64,000 nt of DNA from Sisyra terminalis (taxonomy: Eukaryota > Arthropoda > Insecta > Neuroptera > Sisyridae), in the NCBI GenBank assembly GCA_958496175.1, contig OY292279.1, positions 19,034,001 through 19,098,000 of the forward strand, read 5' to 3'. The translations under genes were made by a program, and so were the position numbers. Below, in pieces: positions 25,701 to 37,733 of the stretch (its first letter is position 1; the number at the start of each line of letters is the position of its first letter). The notes beneath the pieces are model-generated. The model was not told where the DNA came from and ran no database searches. It saw only the letters and a program-made list of their open reading frames with translations.

Positions 25701-28700
25701 TCGGTCCCTCAAATAAACACGCTGGAAAAAAAAGCAAAAAAGTCAGTCAATGATGCTACTACGGTAATGGCATGATCATGATGTTTATTGCACATGGATA
25801 TCACTGACGGAAGATCTCCGCAATGCACTACAGCTTCTATATATGGGAAACTTAAGAGCCAACTTATGCTCTTACGTTTCAATTTACGGTAATCAGAAGC
25901 CCAGGAATGCATCAGTGGTCTTTTAATAATTTTATGCGAATGAGATCAGCCTCCCTCCCAAATAATTATGGGGGTGTTGTAGTACGATTTTTGAAAATTA
26001 CAGACCATTCGTCCGTTATCCATAACTTAATGATCGACCAAAAATTGAAATTATTTACGCTCACCGAGAAGCTTCAGACTGACCAATATGCGTTGAAAAA
26101 ATGTTATATTTATTCGTAGAAAACAATTTTGATGCACTTGCGAGAGTTAATTTTACCTTTTATTGCATAAAAAAGTCTTAAAATTGATTGTTAAACTTAT
26201 CTTTAAAATTTGTAAACTCATTGATCTAGGACAATGGTTTGCGACAAGGTCCCAATAGCCAAAATGATCCGTGATTGATTGCAAATTTGAAACTAATTTT
26301 TACGTTAAATTATTAATTCAAATCTTGGCGACATTAAAAATACTCGTTAATTAAAAGTATGACACGATTAAACCTGAATTCTATCATTAATTCTCACAAT
26401 ATAACGAAACAGAAGCTAATGTTGGACAAAAATGGGTCGGCAACCCTCTTAACACCAATGCTAAATGGTTGCAGTATCAATCCAAAAAGAATGCATTGAT
26501 TCTATAATGTGAATGGCATTGGATAATTCAAAAAAGGAGCATTTTATATTTAAACTTTCCGTGGTTTTCGTTTAAAAAAGATTATTTTTTTGCTTTAAAA
26601 GAAATCTCAAGAGACTTAAGAAAAAAAGTAACCTGAATTTCGAATTACATATGTTCTAATTACACAAAGTTCATTGTAAAAGAAACAATAGGGATGCATT
26701 TAAACATAATTCTCTTGAGTAATTTTGGTATTAAAATCTTCTCAACTAAATGAATCAAACAGTTTACACTTTCCCAATATTTAAAAATAAACCCAAGAAT
26801 CTATTGTATTTAAAGAAGATAGTATAAAGTAAATGTAATAAAAGTAGAAACCCTTCTACTATTAAAGATTAAAAAATTTGACCTATTACTCTGCGCTGCA
26901 ACCTAGATGGCCTAGTGCGCCCCAAGACTATAGTTTTATAGTCTTATAGTTTTAATTAGTTAGATCTAGAAGTAAAACTCAGTAAACAGCCGATTAGGTT
27001 CTTATAGATATTTCTTAAATCATATTTAGGTGGTCGTCGATAAGTGAGGGGATTCTAAACCAAAGTTGACCAGTCGAATAGGACATGAAAAACAGTTTCT
27101 TCTTTCTTATGACATCTTCTAAGTACACTGGATTCGATATTTTTCCCAATTCAAGCATTCTGTCTGCCATACATTCCAGGTTTTGGGAACCAACTAATTT
27201 TTTTGAAACCGCTTAAAAATGATCTCAATATATCCATAAAAATCCAATCGGTTACTCACTGAGATTTATCTCGGTAGCAAATCTGGTCAACTGTAGCTAG
27301 GAATAAGGCAGAAACGCTATACTCCTTATTAATTTTCTTTTAATGTTTTTGAGCATAGTGATATTTGTTAAAAAAGAAATCCTAGAAGTTCTAATCGAAA
27401 AATTGGTCTCTCATTAATGGACAAAAATGATTCAATAGTCTACTAGTGGCTTAGTGGTTAAGATGCTACTCCAAAATTGATAAGTGTTGAGCTCTTGTAT
27501 CGAGCAATTTTTTAATATTTCTCGATTTATGGATTTTTATTAACCCTAGAGTCGTTAATGATCTTTGTAGTTATAAAACGACGTTAAATAACAATTAAAA
27601 ATGATCCGAAAACTCATTTTTGGAAAGGAAGAAGTATTTAGTCTGGCTAATAGATGGAATGTTAAAACAATTTATAAAACTTTTTAATCTAGAAGAATGG
27701 ATAGTTACAAAAAGAATATAAGAAGAACAAAAATAAAATTAAAAAACAATTGATAGTAATAATAGAAAATAGTTAGGAGAGAAGATTCTGAAGATTGGCA
27801 TTAAGGAACATATCCAAACAAGAAAACAAAAAATCAATAATTCGAAATTTTAACTAAAGGTACTTAGCTCTTAGTACTTAGCAATGATACTATACTATAC
27901 ACTTATAGAAATAAGAAAAGAAGAAATCGTGGAAAGGTTGAAAAGAATAGCGAAATCGCTTTGATAACGATAACGACCATCACTGTTGCAATAGAATCCT
28001 AAGATATTCAGATTCCTAAAAAAATCAGATTCCTTATAATCTATCCAACCGAAATTTTCAGTTCTTTTATACTGATTTCAAAACTTGTAAATTCCATTTT
28101 TTTTATATATTTTTACTACAATACCTGCTGCAAGGTTGCTGAATTTGAGATATAATCTCGTGTCACAGTAACCACTGGTAAACGATCTTTGGATATCCAC
28201 GAACCAGCAATTTCATTGACGCTAACATTTCGGCAAAGTTTTCGATCGACATGCGCCTGTTCCGTTAGAGCACTCCAAATATCATCCCCAAAGAACGTCT
28301 TCCATTCCCTTTAAAATGCATCTCAGTACAAAATGTACAATTTAACTATAAACTTAAGTTACTTATCCATGACGAACTTCTGAAGACCAGCTTTGAACGT
28401 TTTTTCACCCAAAGTGAAGTTCAACATCCGGAAAATCAATTCGGTTTTACTGGAAGTTGTTTCGTATTTCATTCCTGTAATACGGGCATGAGGGTACCTC
28501 TTGCTGAATTCGTAGTAAAGGGAGTATAGAATGGTCATGGGCCATTTGCCTTGTAATTCTTTGCCGTTGTCAATCTTAGAAAGTTTAAAAAATAGTTTTG
28601 AATTGTTTATACTGTAAAAAATCTGGTTACCTCAAATGCAGTTACGGCAGCCACATAACTTGCAAGGGCTTTGTTGATATGGGCATCACTCCACCAATAC

Positions 28701-31700
28701 GGAGTGGCGTAAGCTCCAAGCCATTGGTAAGTAACTTCTTGAGCAATTTGCCAATATCCATACCGACTAAGCTCACTTTCCCTAAATTAAACAACAAAAA
28801 AATGTTTTATGCGAAACATTTCAATAGATTCAAAAACTGAAATAGTTTATTTCATTATCACAACGTTGCTTTTTTTGTGCTAAAAATGTTATTATTTAGA
28901 AAAGGAAATTACAAACTTACTTAAAAATAATTAGACCCCAGTTGTCTGCAGGACGAACTCCTTGGTAATTAGGAAGAGCAATAATGTCCAATTTGGGCAT
29001 CGGGAATGGAACACTCCAAAATTGTTCGACTACTTTTAAAATTTTTTGTACTCGGGTAGGGACATCGGTTAAGGCCTCCATATAATCCTCACGACCCCAA
29101 ATACTGATGTTAATATCATCTACTGAAAATACTTATATTTAAAACTTTATACGACGTATTTAAAACCGTCAATTACTAAACTATATATGTATTATAACAA
29201 TTACAAAATATATATGTATCAATTAATATAATTTTGCATGTATTTGATTGGAAATTTTAGCGTCTACGAAAGCTTATTTCTGAAACATTTTTACAGAATT
29301 CTTTAGGTACTAATTTCGACTCTTGTATCTTATTTTGCACCATGAGTCTGCCAACCAACTATTACAATTCGTCTAGAATCATTCCTATTACGTATTTCCA
29401 CTATTTTTCTCTAAAAATTGGTATATTTTTTGCCTTACTAAAGAAAGAAAGAGGTCATAAAATGGTAAAATTTGTCTTACTTTTATTGTGAGTAAGATCC
29501 CAGAGAAAACTACCTTTAATTAATTGAGCAAAATTGAATTGTTCTGTATACAGAAGGACTATAATTCTCAAAAGAAAAGTATATTCAGTAAATATTAAAT
29601 GCAAAATTTGCATTTAATGTACATAATAGTATCATCTTTGTTCTCAAATGTTAGATGTTTCTTGGCAAGTATTAAAAAATTCTGTTCTAAAGTATTTGGT
29701 AATTACATTAACTAGGACTCTAATTTCCGAAAGGTCCGCTTCGGAAATTTGGAACTGAGGGATCGCAGTAAAAAAATGGGTACCGTAAAAATAAAAAAGG
29801 TAACTTAAGCAAAGGGATTTATAGAACTGAATAAAAAAGGTTGGTTTTTGGACAATAAAATTTTGGATTTTAAATCTTGTACAAAATGACAATGCGATGG
29901 AAGAGTATTTTTTTGTTTTGTCGCTTTACAACTTTCGGAACCTTCTGGAAAATCCTTTTTTGAATAGAACCTTTCTATTTTCGATATTCTTTAAATATTT
30001 TTGCGGACATAGAAAGACAAGCAATCAATTTGATACGATAGTGATAAAACTATAAAACTATAGTGATATTTGGTGACTCTTTGGGTGCTTTTTGCCACAA
30101 TTCTGGTAATAAAAGTATACTGTGATTAAGGAGTTGAAAATCAAACCCATTGATGTATTTCTATACATCTATACATGTTCGCAAAAACATTTAAAGAATA
30201 TCGAAAATAGAAAGGTTTTATTGAAAAAAAGATTTGCCAGACCTAATGATTATGATCACCATGATCATTGTCATTAGGTGGGCTAAAAAACTATTGTGTC
30301 TTTGCATAAATAAATACTTATAAGTCTTTAGTACCTACTTATCTGTAAGATAATAAGTGTAATAAACTTAAGCTATAAACTTAAGAGTGCAAACAAAACA
30401 GTTGTTAAAATAAACAATTTGCTTCGTTATTTCGCAGAACTTTATGAATCCACAGATAAGTAAACGTTACAATTTTCATTTACATGACTTTAGTATATAG
30501 TATAAAAAATATAAAAATACCTTCGGAAAACATAAACAATTTTAAAATTGATTAATACAATTCTCACAGGACTGGGATCAAAAATAAGCAGTTAAAACTT
30601 GATTTTTACTCGCGACATTTCGGTCTCTTTATTGAGCCTTCCTCAGGCGTTCGTAAACAATCGCTTTAACTTTATTAACAAAAATTCTTGTCATTTGTTG
30701 ACAATGTAAAAATCAAGTTTTAACTACTTTTTTTTGATCCTAGTCCTCTGAGAATTGTATTAATCTAATCTGGATCTTTTGGGAATTTTCAGTCGCTTTT
30801 TTGCATTAGCAGAGCATGCTGGGTGGACGGTAAAGGATCATGGTCCTAGGTGGCACATGACAATAGGTGACAATAGAGCGGCATATTAACATTGATAATT
30901 CCATAAAAAAATACATTTTAAGAAAAATTCGAGAGTCTCTTTTTAACTAACTAAAGAATTAAATAGTATTTCACTTTTTACCAAATTTCTTGACTCATGA
31001 TGAAAATACGATAGAGGGCGACGAATTTTCAATTGACCCTGAGCGGCAAAAGCCCATGCTACGCTATTGCTCTTTTATATCATTTTCGACATACAATTGA
31101 TCTTTTGTTCCGTATCCTTTTGGTAATTTGAATACAGGTATGTGAATTTTTAGTTGAAGGTCTCACATTCATTGATTCTTGGAGCCATAAGTCATGTTTT
31201 TATACAAGCGAACTGATGATTTTAGTTACTTTTGGTACTATCTTTACTATTTAGGTATATATGAGAATGTACTTTAATTTTTTTTACCACTACGATAAGC
31301 TTTACCTTCTTTTAACAAAATCAAATTATCTACCAAATTACTGATACGTAAGTTATCTTTAGGAATGTTCCTGTAGAATTTGTGGTATAGATCTTTTTAA
31401 TTTCACATTGATTTTTTTATGAATTTCATTAGATTTAAATGGTAATAAGAAGATTAAACTAAACTCTTATCAGGATTAATATTTATAAATCTTTTGGTTC
31501 AATTTGTAGTAATATAATTAAAAAAAAAATGTTTTAACAAACCTTCAGCTTTTTCGATTGATTTATTGACTTCTTTTAAATCCGAAACTACAAACCCAAG
31601 AGTAAATGTTGGCATTGGAGGAGTGGTATGGAAATGGTCCCAAACCCATCCAGGATGATCTGGCCTGGAAAACAACAAAATAATTAACTTATGCGTATGC

Positions 31701-32533
31701 AACCAACTATACACTAGTCTTACATTTCCTCAGTGGCTCTTAAGGGCATATTGGACATAGCTTTATGTTTGGTTTGTCGAGCAATGCTGATTTCGAAAGG
31801 TGTTTTAAAAGAGGGTTCATCAAAGCAAGGGAAAACTCTTCGAGCCCAATTGGGGCGTAATTGCGTCGCAACAAGCCACCGTTTTTCACTTGTTTTACTA
31901 TCGATATAGCTGCTTCGGAAAATTCCATCGCTCGTTTCATTCAAAATATTTCCAGTGAAAACTAATGATAGTTCACATTGAGTTTTCGGATTGGCCGATT
32001 CGGTTAAACGGATTACATAGTGCGGTTTTTTCGGCACTCGTTCAGTGCGGCGAACCTGAACCGATTTTGTCATTCTAAAATTAATTTTTGAAATAATTTT
32101 TTTGTGTGATTATTTTTTATTTTTTGGTTTTACGATTCATTTGTTGGAATTAGTTTTAGGTGGACGTCCGAATGGGAAACGTGCAAATCGGGGTGGACAT
32201 GTAACGTAATTTCGTCGGTACTTTCAAGCCATGTGATGTTAATTTTAACGGTTCCCTTAAACACGCCTTCTTCGATGAACGGTTGAATTTCCAGTTTGTA
32301 TCCGGTTGGGGTGACTTCCTTTTCTAAACGGGCATCAGTTGTGACCAAATGCGCAGCATTTAGATCAATACTTCGTCGATCACGTAAATCATTTCCTCGA
32401 ATCTTTTAACGTAAAAGATAATCCAGAATAGTTTTGGGCTTAATAAAATGGTGTGGATGGTACATACCTGGCATAGATCACACAGGAGGAAAACTAGAGT
32501 GAAGAAATTTGCGATCCGCAACGATCGCGTCAT
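22717..32533 (-). CDS. Secreted aminopeptidase N-like protein, catalytic residues lost (13 exons)
   Basis: M1-family fold, predicted inactive. Exons in transcription order: 32533-32468, 32402-32134, 32074-31724, 31664-31543, 29122-28921, 28781-28631, 28574-28363, 28308-28125, 25721-25520, 25467-25184, 25130-24931, 23344-23030, 22960-22717. All phases agree, giving 933 residues. The chosen ATG begins a signal peptide (MTRSLRIANFFTLVFLLC); an upstream in-frame ATG would add ten residues. Domain I keeps the RRVFPCFDEPSFKTPFE signature. The active site is gone: HEXXH reads QEVTY (351-355), the third zinc ligand is K374, GAMEN is replaced by RPADN (326-330), and a serine stands where the catalytic tyrosine should be. 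Only the E352 equivalent remains. No hydrophobic C-terminus, so no GPI anchor. Intact frames and splice sites argue against a pseudogene. A binding or scaffold role is inference. Confidence 0.92.
23880..23990. repeat. Fragment of TTAAAAAAGGCATTT MITE family
   Basis: TTTAAAGTGCCTTTAATAAC, CATCTAATGAG and TTTAAAATGCCTTTTTTAAC match the copies at 51201, 57486 and 60850. The right end is AACAAGG instead of AACAGGG. It sits in an intron of the aminopeptidase-like gene. Confidence 0.55.
24265..24498. mobile_element. hAT-type MITE with perfect 8-bp target duplication
   Basis: The element runs from CAGTGGCAGATTAACC to ATCCCCCACTG (234 bases) and is flanked on both sides by ATTTTTAT (24257-24264 and 24499-24506). 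Repeated GGCGGCAAA words lie inside. No open frame. It lies in the intron between exons 11 and 12 of the aminopeptidase-like gene. Confidence 0.85.
27440..27592 (+). mobile_element. tRNA-derived SINE copy
   Basis: The head TAGTGGCTTAGTGGTTAAGA is an A-box match (TGGCTTAGTGG). The B box is decayed (TTGAGCTCTTGTATCGAGC region). The body TTTCTCGATTTATGGATTTT and ATTAACCCTAGAGTCGTTAA is shared with the other copies, and the 3' end is TTATAAAACGACG. It lies antisense in the large intron 8 of the aminopeptidase-like gene. Confidence 0.75.
29943..30240. mobile_element. Inverted-repeat element in intron
   Basis: 29943-30011 (TTGAATAGAACCTTTCTATT, CGATATTCTTTAAATATTTT) is the reverse complement of 30174-30240 with few mismatches. 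The ~160-base centre has no open frame. It sits in intron 4 of the aminopeptidase-like gene. Confidence 0.7.
30552..30764. mobile_element. Foldback element with CTGAGGA...GAAATGTCGCG motif
   Basis: Arms of ~58 bases: TTAATACAATTCTCACAGGA through GTTAAAACTTGATTTTTAC on the left, and the reverse complement ending GAGAATTGTATTAA on the right. On the minus strand the interior reads CCTGAGGAAGGCTC, a 6-base loop, then GAGACCGAAATGTCGCGAG. It lies in intron 4 of the aminopeptidase-like gene. Confidence 0.75.
30790..31085. repeat. Dispersed repeat with GCGTAGCATGGGC-type ends
   Basis: GCAGAGCATGCTGGGTGG at the left and GCCCATGCTACGCTATTGC at the right are degenerate inverted ends. The interior CGGCATATTAACATTGATAA matches 16505-16530. 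It is non-coding. Confidence 0.55.
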
Positions 32534-32563
32534 TTTGTATCCAATTTTATAAACTTTTGACAA

Positions 32564-34841
32564 GCGCTTTTTTCTAGAACTAGAACTGGAAAAGTTTGAT
32601 TAAGTTGTAGAAAGAGATTTATTTTAGTTTACTGTTTTACCTGTCTTCATGTAGCAATGAAAGCAAAAGCCAAATCGAGACTGACTAAATCAGTTCGTGG
32701 ATTATTGGCTCTGATTAAATTATTATTGTTTGGTCCCCTTTGGGATACGTCCAGTGGCGTTCCGGGAGCTTTTAAAATTTCGTTCCACCACAATTGGCAT
32801 GCGCAGGATTTTATATTGGTGTGAAACCGCAGGGAAAACTCTTAGGGTTTTCTAGAGATTTACTTGGTTTTTCCAGAGGGGAAAATTTGGATTTTGGAGA
32901 AAGAATCTACAATTTTATTAGGGGATAAATCAACGCTACTGAGCAATCTTGTAAAATCTAAACAAATTGATATTCACAAAACTAAATGCATAATTGCTAA
33001 TTATCCAATCAAGCTTCGTTCATTTTGAAGAAAAAAAAAATCAACGACCCTAATTTACAGCATGAAAAATAACAATTCGGTTCTCCTGTTAATCTACTGT
33101 TGGTTAATATGTCTATCTTTTTTCGAGTTTTAGATGAAAGTATTAGGAATATGAAAATTTGTAAATTAGCGTAAGAAGTGTCTGCTTTGTTGCACGTTTA
33201 ACAAATTATTTGATAAACGGCGTCAACGTAAAAGGCGTCATCGTCATACTCTTCAGCAACTAGAAGAAGAAAAAAACGGTTTCATTTATTTGCATAACAA
33301 AATGGAAACGGGAAGGAAATTATTAATTCAATGACGCCTTCTTCAATGTGTCACAATTTTTAATCTTTGCACACAATATAATATAGGTACTGACCTTAGA
33401 GAAGATCATAACGATCAACTGTTTCATAATTGGGTATCTCAAGTATTTTCGAGTAAATCATCCATTTCGGAATACAATCTTATGAAATTTCATAGTCGAC
33501 AGGATGTTTTTCGATCAGAAAAGCAGCATTGTGAAATTTGCAAATTTTTTCATAGGTTTCCGCTGTTGGTAGCCAATTTTCCGTTTACCAATCATTTAAT
33601 GTGAGTTCAATGTTGAGCAAAACGGTAATGGACAATTGAGATTTATCAAAGCTTTCAGATTAATAAATACACTGAAGCGTTAATAAAATCATCATTGATT
33701 ACATTATTGTTCTGGTTTTAACTCTTGCGAGGCCGAAATATCTTTGACAAGGTTAAACTTTTTAAAAATTCATTCGTTTTGTTTGGAATTTTCAACCTAC
33801 CTAATTGTCTATTCAAATCGGAAAATGCGATTGGTCTAGGATTTTCATTGGAAAATTCGCTTCTCGTGGAATTCAAAACATTGTAGAATGAAGTGAAATC
33901 AAACGTAAACTTTAAACAATACTAATTGTTATTTTTAAGAACTTACGACCATTACAAAAGCAATAAAAAGTAATCGAATTTTGAAACGCAATCAATTCAA
34001 TTTTATGATCTATAATCAAATGAAAGATTTCAGTCACAATTTTTCAATTTTTAATTAATCTATACAACCAATAGTTTTATACTGAAGTTTTTCCTTATAT
34101 CTACAATTAAATTACATTTTTAAGTTATCTTATACCTCTTACACTACTCTCATATATTTTTTTTTAATTTTAGTAATTAAAAACTATTTTTTAAGGAGTT
34201 TTTTTAACTTTTTATTCTATTAAGGAATTGAACCCGTAGGGTCCCTAGCTAACATAGATCCAACTTGACAAAATGACAAAATATTTAATTTCCTCTAACC
34301 ATCGTTACTAGGGAACTGGTGCCAAAAATTTTAGCAACTGTATACAAAAAATAGGGTTACCATGTTTAAATTATAGAAAATCCGGAGAACGTATTACTAA
34401 ATCCGGAGAGTTGTATTCAATAAAAAACAGTCTTAAAAATTTAGCAAGTATTCTAAATGATAACGTTCACAAGCTTTACTGCTTCATTCTATATTCGAAA
34501 TATAATAAATATGTATTTTTTTGTCTATAAAATCAATTGTTATCATTTGATAACAGTGGAAAATTTTGCTTTTTATTAACATTGAAAAATGTGGAAAATC
34601 GTTTTTGTAAACTGGAGTCATGAAAAAATTACGTTTTTCTGGAGTTTCCAGTTTAAAATGGGGGAGTTGGTAACCCTAAAAAAATCCGAAGATTATTTTT
34701 GTAAACTGGAGTCTGGAGAAAACATTATTTTTCTGGAGCCTCCGGACTAAAACTGGAGAGTTGGTAACTGTAACAAAAAATATAAAAAAAAATTAACGTC
34801 GCTTTTATTGAGAAAGTGCTCTAAAGATATAAAAAATAAAT
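32564..34841. other. 5' flank of the inactive aminopeptidase gene and intergenic spacer
   Basis: The start of the secreted aminopeptidase-like gene lies at 32533, so its promoter should be in the first part of this stretch, which is somewhat GC-richer near 32700-32850. Apart from the weak candidate exons at 33198-33909 described separately, no gene was recognised. Short palindromic pairs around GGAGTTTCCAG and CTGGAGCCTCCGG occur at 34375-34760. Confidence 0.4.
33198..33909 (-). CDS. Possible small peptide gene, two candidate exons, 5' end unresolved
   Basis: Not recognised. On the minus strand 33909-33801 is open (36 codons, containing NENPRPIAFSDLNRQL) and ends at a GTAGGT donor. 33259-33198 follows a strong pyrimidine-rich acceptor (TTTTTTTCTTCTTCTAG) and continues in the matching phase as VAEEYDDDAFYVDAVYQIIC followed by a stop. 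Just upstream (33990-33948) a signal-peptide-like stretch (RFKIRLLFIAFVMV) ends at a GTAAGT donor, but it lacks an ATG in frame and the implied intron is only ~37 bases. If real, it would be a short secreted protein between the two aminopeptidase genes. Alternatives are a decayed gene or chance. Confidence 0.2.
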
Positions 34842-35090
34842 TTATGAACTGAATCTTCGTACCGAGTGTACCATCGATATTAAAGCGATATTAGCCAATT
34901 AATGAAGATCGTTAACTATCTAGTTATGCATCAAAGCAAGGAGTGCAATTTTTATAATTTTATAATTTAGTAGTATGGAACATCTCTTGGCTTAATGCAC
35001 AGCTAGATAGCTTACAATTCTCATTAATTGGCTAGTATCGCCTTAATATCAATGATGCAATCGTAAAAATTCAGTTCATAAACTTATTTA
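34842..35090. mobile_element. Foldback MITE, intact copy
   Basis: Near-palindromic over its whole length. The left arm starts TTTATGAACTGAAT and contains AGCCAATTAATGA; the right arm carries TCATTAATTGGCTAGTATCG and ends ATTCAGTTCATAAA. A short A/T loop sits near 34960. The same element, split by an insertion, is at 36085-36965. Confidence 0.75.
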
Positions 35091-35103
35091 TTAATGGAAA
35101 AGT

Positions 35104-35565
35104 AGTCATGGAAAGTATACAATTTCTTCCTTCATTAGAATTACCAGTCAAAGCATTTCATCCGTCTGAAGTAAAATTCCTACTGAAAAAGCCTCCTTAA
35201 AAATATTCCGTGGACATGATCTTTTAATAGTGGAAATTCTTCGAAATTTTCCCAGAAAAGTAATAGTTTACCTAGCATTCACCTATAATTCAATTCTCTG
35301 CACAACGCATTTTCCAGCACAATGGAAATACTTCATCATTATTCTTATTCCCAAATCAAGCAAACCTATATCCAATCCATCATCTACAGACCAATAAACC
35401 TACTTCCTTTGCTAACAAAAGTGCTAAAAAAACTCCTTAAAATATTTTTTCCTATCCTCGAAAGTAAAAATATAATTCCTCGTCACCAATTTGGCTTCCG
35501 ACCTCGTAATTTTAGCAAGTAATTCAAGCATTCTTGGATGTTGCACAGGCGTGGCATCCAGGCCT
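35104..35565 (+). pseudogene. Decayed non-LTR retrotransposon reverse transcriptase (Jockey-like)
   Basis: Two frames carry consecutive pieces of a reverse transcriptase. The first frame gives ...HPSEVKFLLKKPP, a stop, then an open run ending in FPAQWKYFIIILIPKSSKP. After a frameshift near 35380 the reading YRPINLLPLLTKVLKK...HQFGFRPRN is the 'YRPISLLPxLSKxxEKxxxxR...QFGFR' signature of Jockey-type LINEs. AFLDVAQ-like residues follow near 35530. The YADD catalytic motif and everything downstream are missing. Frameshift and stops make it inactive. Confidence 0.8.
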
Positions 35566-35689
35566 GGATAAACTATATATAAATTATATATAAAGACTAT
35601 ATAAACCTAAACAATTCCTCTCAACTCATAAATACCGTATCCTAAAGTCCTATCTTTCCAACTGATGTTTTAGACTTTTATATAGTAAA

Positions 35690-35995
35690 GTGTAACAACG
35701 AATTATCTTTTCTAGTACCTACTCAAGCTAGTGTTTAGTTCCTTTTCTTGGCAAAAAGTAGCTAAACTTTGTAGGTAAACTAAACTAAACTTGTTACTAA
35801 ACTTTAAGTTTGTAAAAAAGTAACTTTGACAAAAAGTATATTAGATACTTTTTCAAAAGAACTGTATCTTGTAACTTAAAAAGTATCTTAGATACGGAAA
35901 AGGAACCTAGATACCGAGATATCAAAAGATTTGATACAAAATTTTATTTTGTTTTGTTCTACAACATTCACTTTCTATCTCTTATATTAATCTTC
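35690..35995. repeat. Dispersed repeat with AGTATCTTAGATAC palindromes
   Basis: Contains AAAAAGTATATTAGATACTT, GAACTGTATCTTGTAACTTA and AGATACCGAGATAT in the same order as 60975-61200. It is internally palindromic around TATCTTAGATA. No open frame. Confidence 0.55.
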
Positions 35996-36084
35996 CGTCG
36001 TTTTTAAAATGCGATGTTTTTACAAGGAAGTAGGAAATAATAAAAATTATCATTTTTATTGATAAAATTGACTTAAAATTTAAA

Positions 36085-36965
36085 AAATAAATCTATGAAC
36101 AGAATCTTAGTACCAACTGCATCATTGATATTAGCCAATTAATGAGAATCGTAAGCTATCTAGTTGTACATTAAAGCTAGGAGTGCAATTTTGTTTACAA
36201 TTTGGTAACATGGAACATCTTTCGCTTTGATGTATACCTAGTACTGTCCGACTTAAACTAGTTTCTATGGCCAAAACCAAATTTCGGCATCAGTCTCAGT
36301 TTCGGCCGAAACAGAAACTTCCATATAAAGTTATATTTTCGTAGGAAAAAAAACTAATAATAATTACTGTTTTTACATTTAAATCTTATAAGTAAGGAAA
36401 AAAAAGTTAAATATAATTAGTGTCTTTATTTTTAAATTTTATAACGTATTTACTTTTCATTGAGTCTCTAATATTTAAACTAATCATTAACACATGACGT
36501 ATTATTATCATTTCTCGATACAAATAAAGTATTTGTGCTGAACTAAGGGGTTGATTTGAAATGAATGCATCTAGCATTCCTTTTTAATATAAGTTACAAA
36601 TAACAAAATAAAAAAAAGGTACAAAACAAAATTACTTTTTAACTATAATTTTTAGGTGCACAAAATAGAAAATACTCTTTCTTACATCTTAAAAGTAAAA
36701 TAATTTCTTCTAAACTTTGGGATTTTTCTCTCACTATACATAATTGAAGAATCTAATATTGTAAGGGAGAAAGAACAATTTTTCAACATTTTCATCTCAC
36801 GAATTCAGTTTCGGTTTCGGTTGTAGTTTCGATTTGAAGACAGCCAAAGCTTGTTTCTGTGCCGAAATCGAAAGTTTGGTCAGAGACTAATAACTAGATA
36901 GCTTACGATTCTCATTAATTGGCTAATATCACCTTAATATTGATGATGAAATTGGAACTATTGGT
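36085..36965. mobile_element. Foldback MITE split by a later insertion
   Basis: 36085-36241 and 36890-36965 together make one copy of the element at 34842-35090 (CTATGAACAGAATCTTAGTA, AGCCAATTAATGAGAATCGT; then CTAGATAGCTTACGATTCTC). The hAT-like element at 36242-36889 interrupts it. Confidence 0.75.
36242..36889 (+). mobile_element. ~650-bp hAT-like non-autonomous element, nested
   Basis: The ends TACTGTCCGAC and GGTCAGAGACTA are inverted repeats. The flanks ATACCTAG (36234-36241) and ATAACTAG (36890-36897) are an 8-bp target duplication with one mismatch. Subterminal TTTCGGCCGAAAC palindromes match 13554-14156 and 46607-47208. No transposase frame. Confidence 0.8.
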
Positions 36966-37733
36966 ATTTTATTTATACAAGCAAGGATTTTTAAAAAAAA
37001 TTTTTGAATAATTCTCTTGAAATGTTTTTTCCATCTACGGCAAATTTAGTTTCCCTCCAATCCCGTTCCCCAAATTAGTTTCCCATCAATCCCTGACTAT
37101 CCCTATCTTCTTTGAATCGAGGCAATAAATTCTTCAGTCAACGATTGTAATTCTTCTTTCTTTTTTCTTAGGATCTTCCAAAGGACCAAGTGCCAAATGT
37201 ATCACTTGTACATTTAACAAAACAACAATGAAATCATTTATTTATTAAATCTTTTGTTATCTTATATTTTGTATTATTCTTAACTTACAAGGTACTTAAT
37301 AATCACAAAATAAATATAATCAATTCTATACTTTATAATCAACATGAATCTTTGTTTTCAAATCTTGCAAAAAAATTATAGTAAAGTTTATTTAAATTAG
37401 TTGCTTAGTAAGATTTTTTATTATTTTTGATATTTGTAAAACATGTTTGCAAACATAATGACTAATGCATGCAATCTAAAGAAATCTGCAATTTAAAATA
37501 GGAAACAATTGGTTGCGTTAGTTCTTTTTAATTACTTTAACGAAATGCATTTAGTTTATTTCTTAGAAAAATCATAAAATTTTATCGAAACTAACGAAAA
37601 TAGCCTTTCAATAAATCACACGTTATTGTATTATGTGTGGGTACAAAATACATACATATATGTATGTTTAATTTAGTAAATCTATTAAGTTACTGCGCTA
37701 CCGATTGTTGGTAACAACAAAACATGACTCATA

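Noticed and set aside
22717..32533. Calling the inactive aminopeptidase a pseudogene
   Set aside because: All 13 exons are open, splice sites are good and phases match; only active-site residues are changed. Pseudoenzyme fits better than pseudogene.
33392..33603. Plus-strand open run ending at 33603 and an opposite-strand run containing ENWLPTAETYEKICKFHNAAFLIEKHP
   Set aside because: The plus run lacks a start and upstream exon. The minus run is broken by in-frame TAA codons and does not splice in phase to the neighbouring candidate exon.
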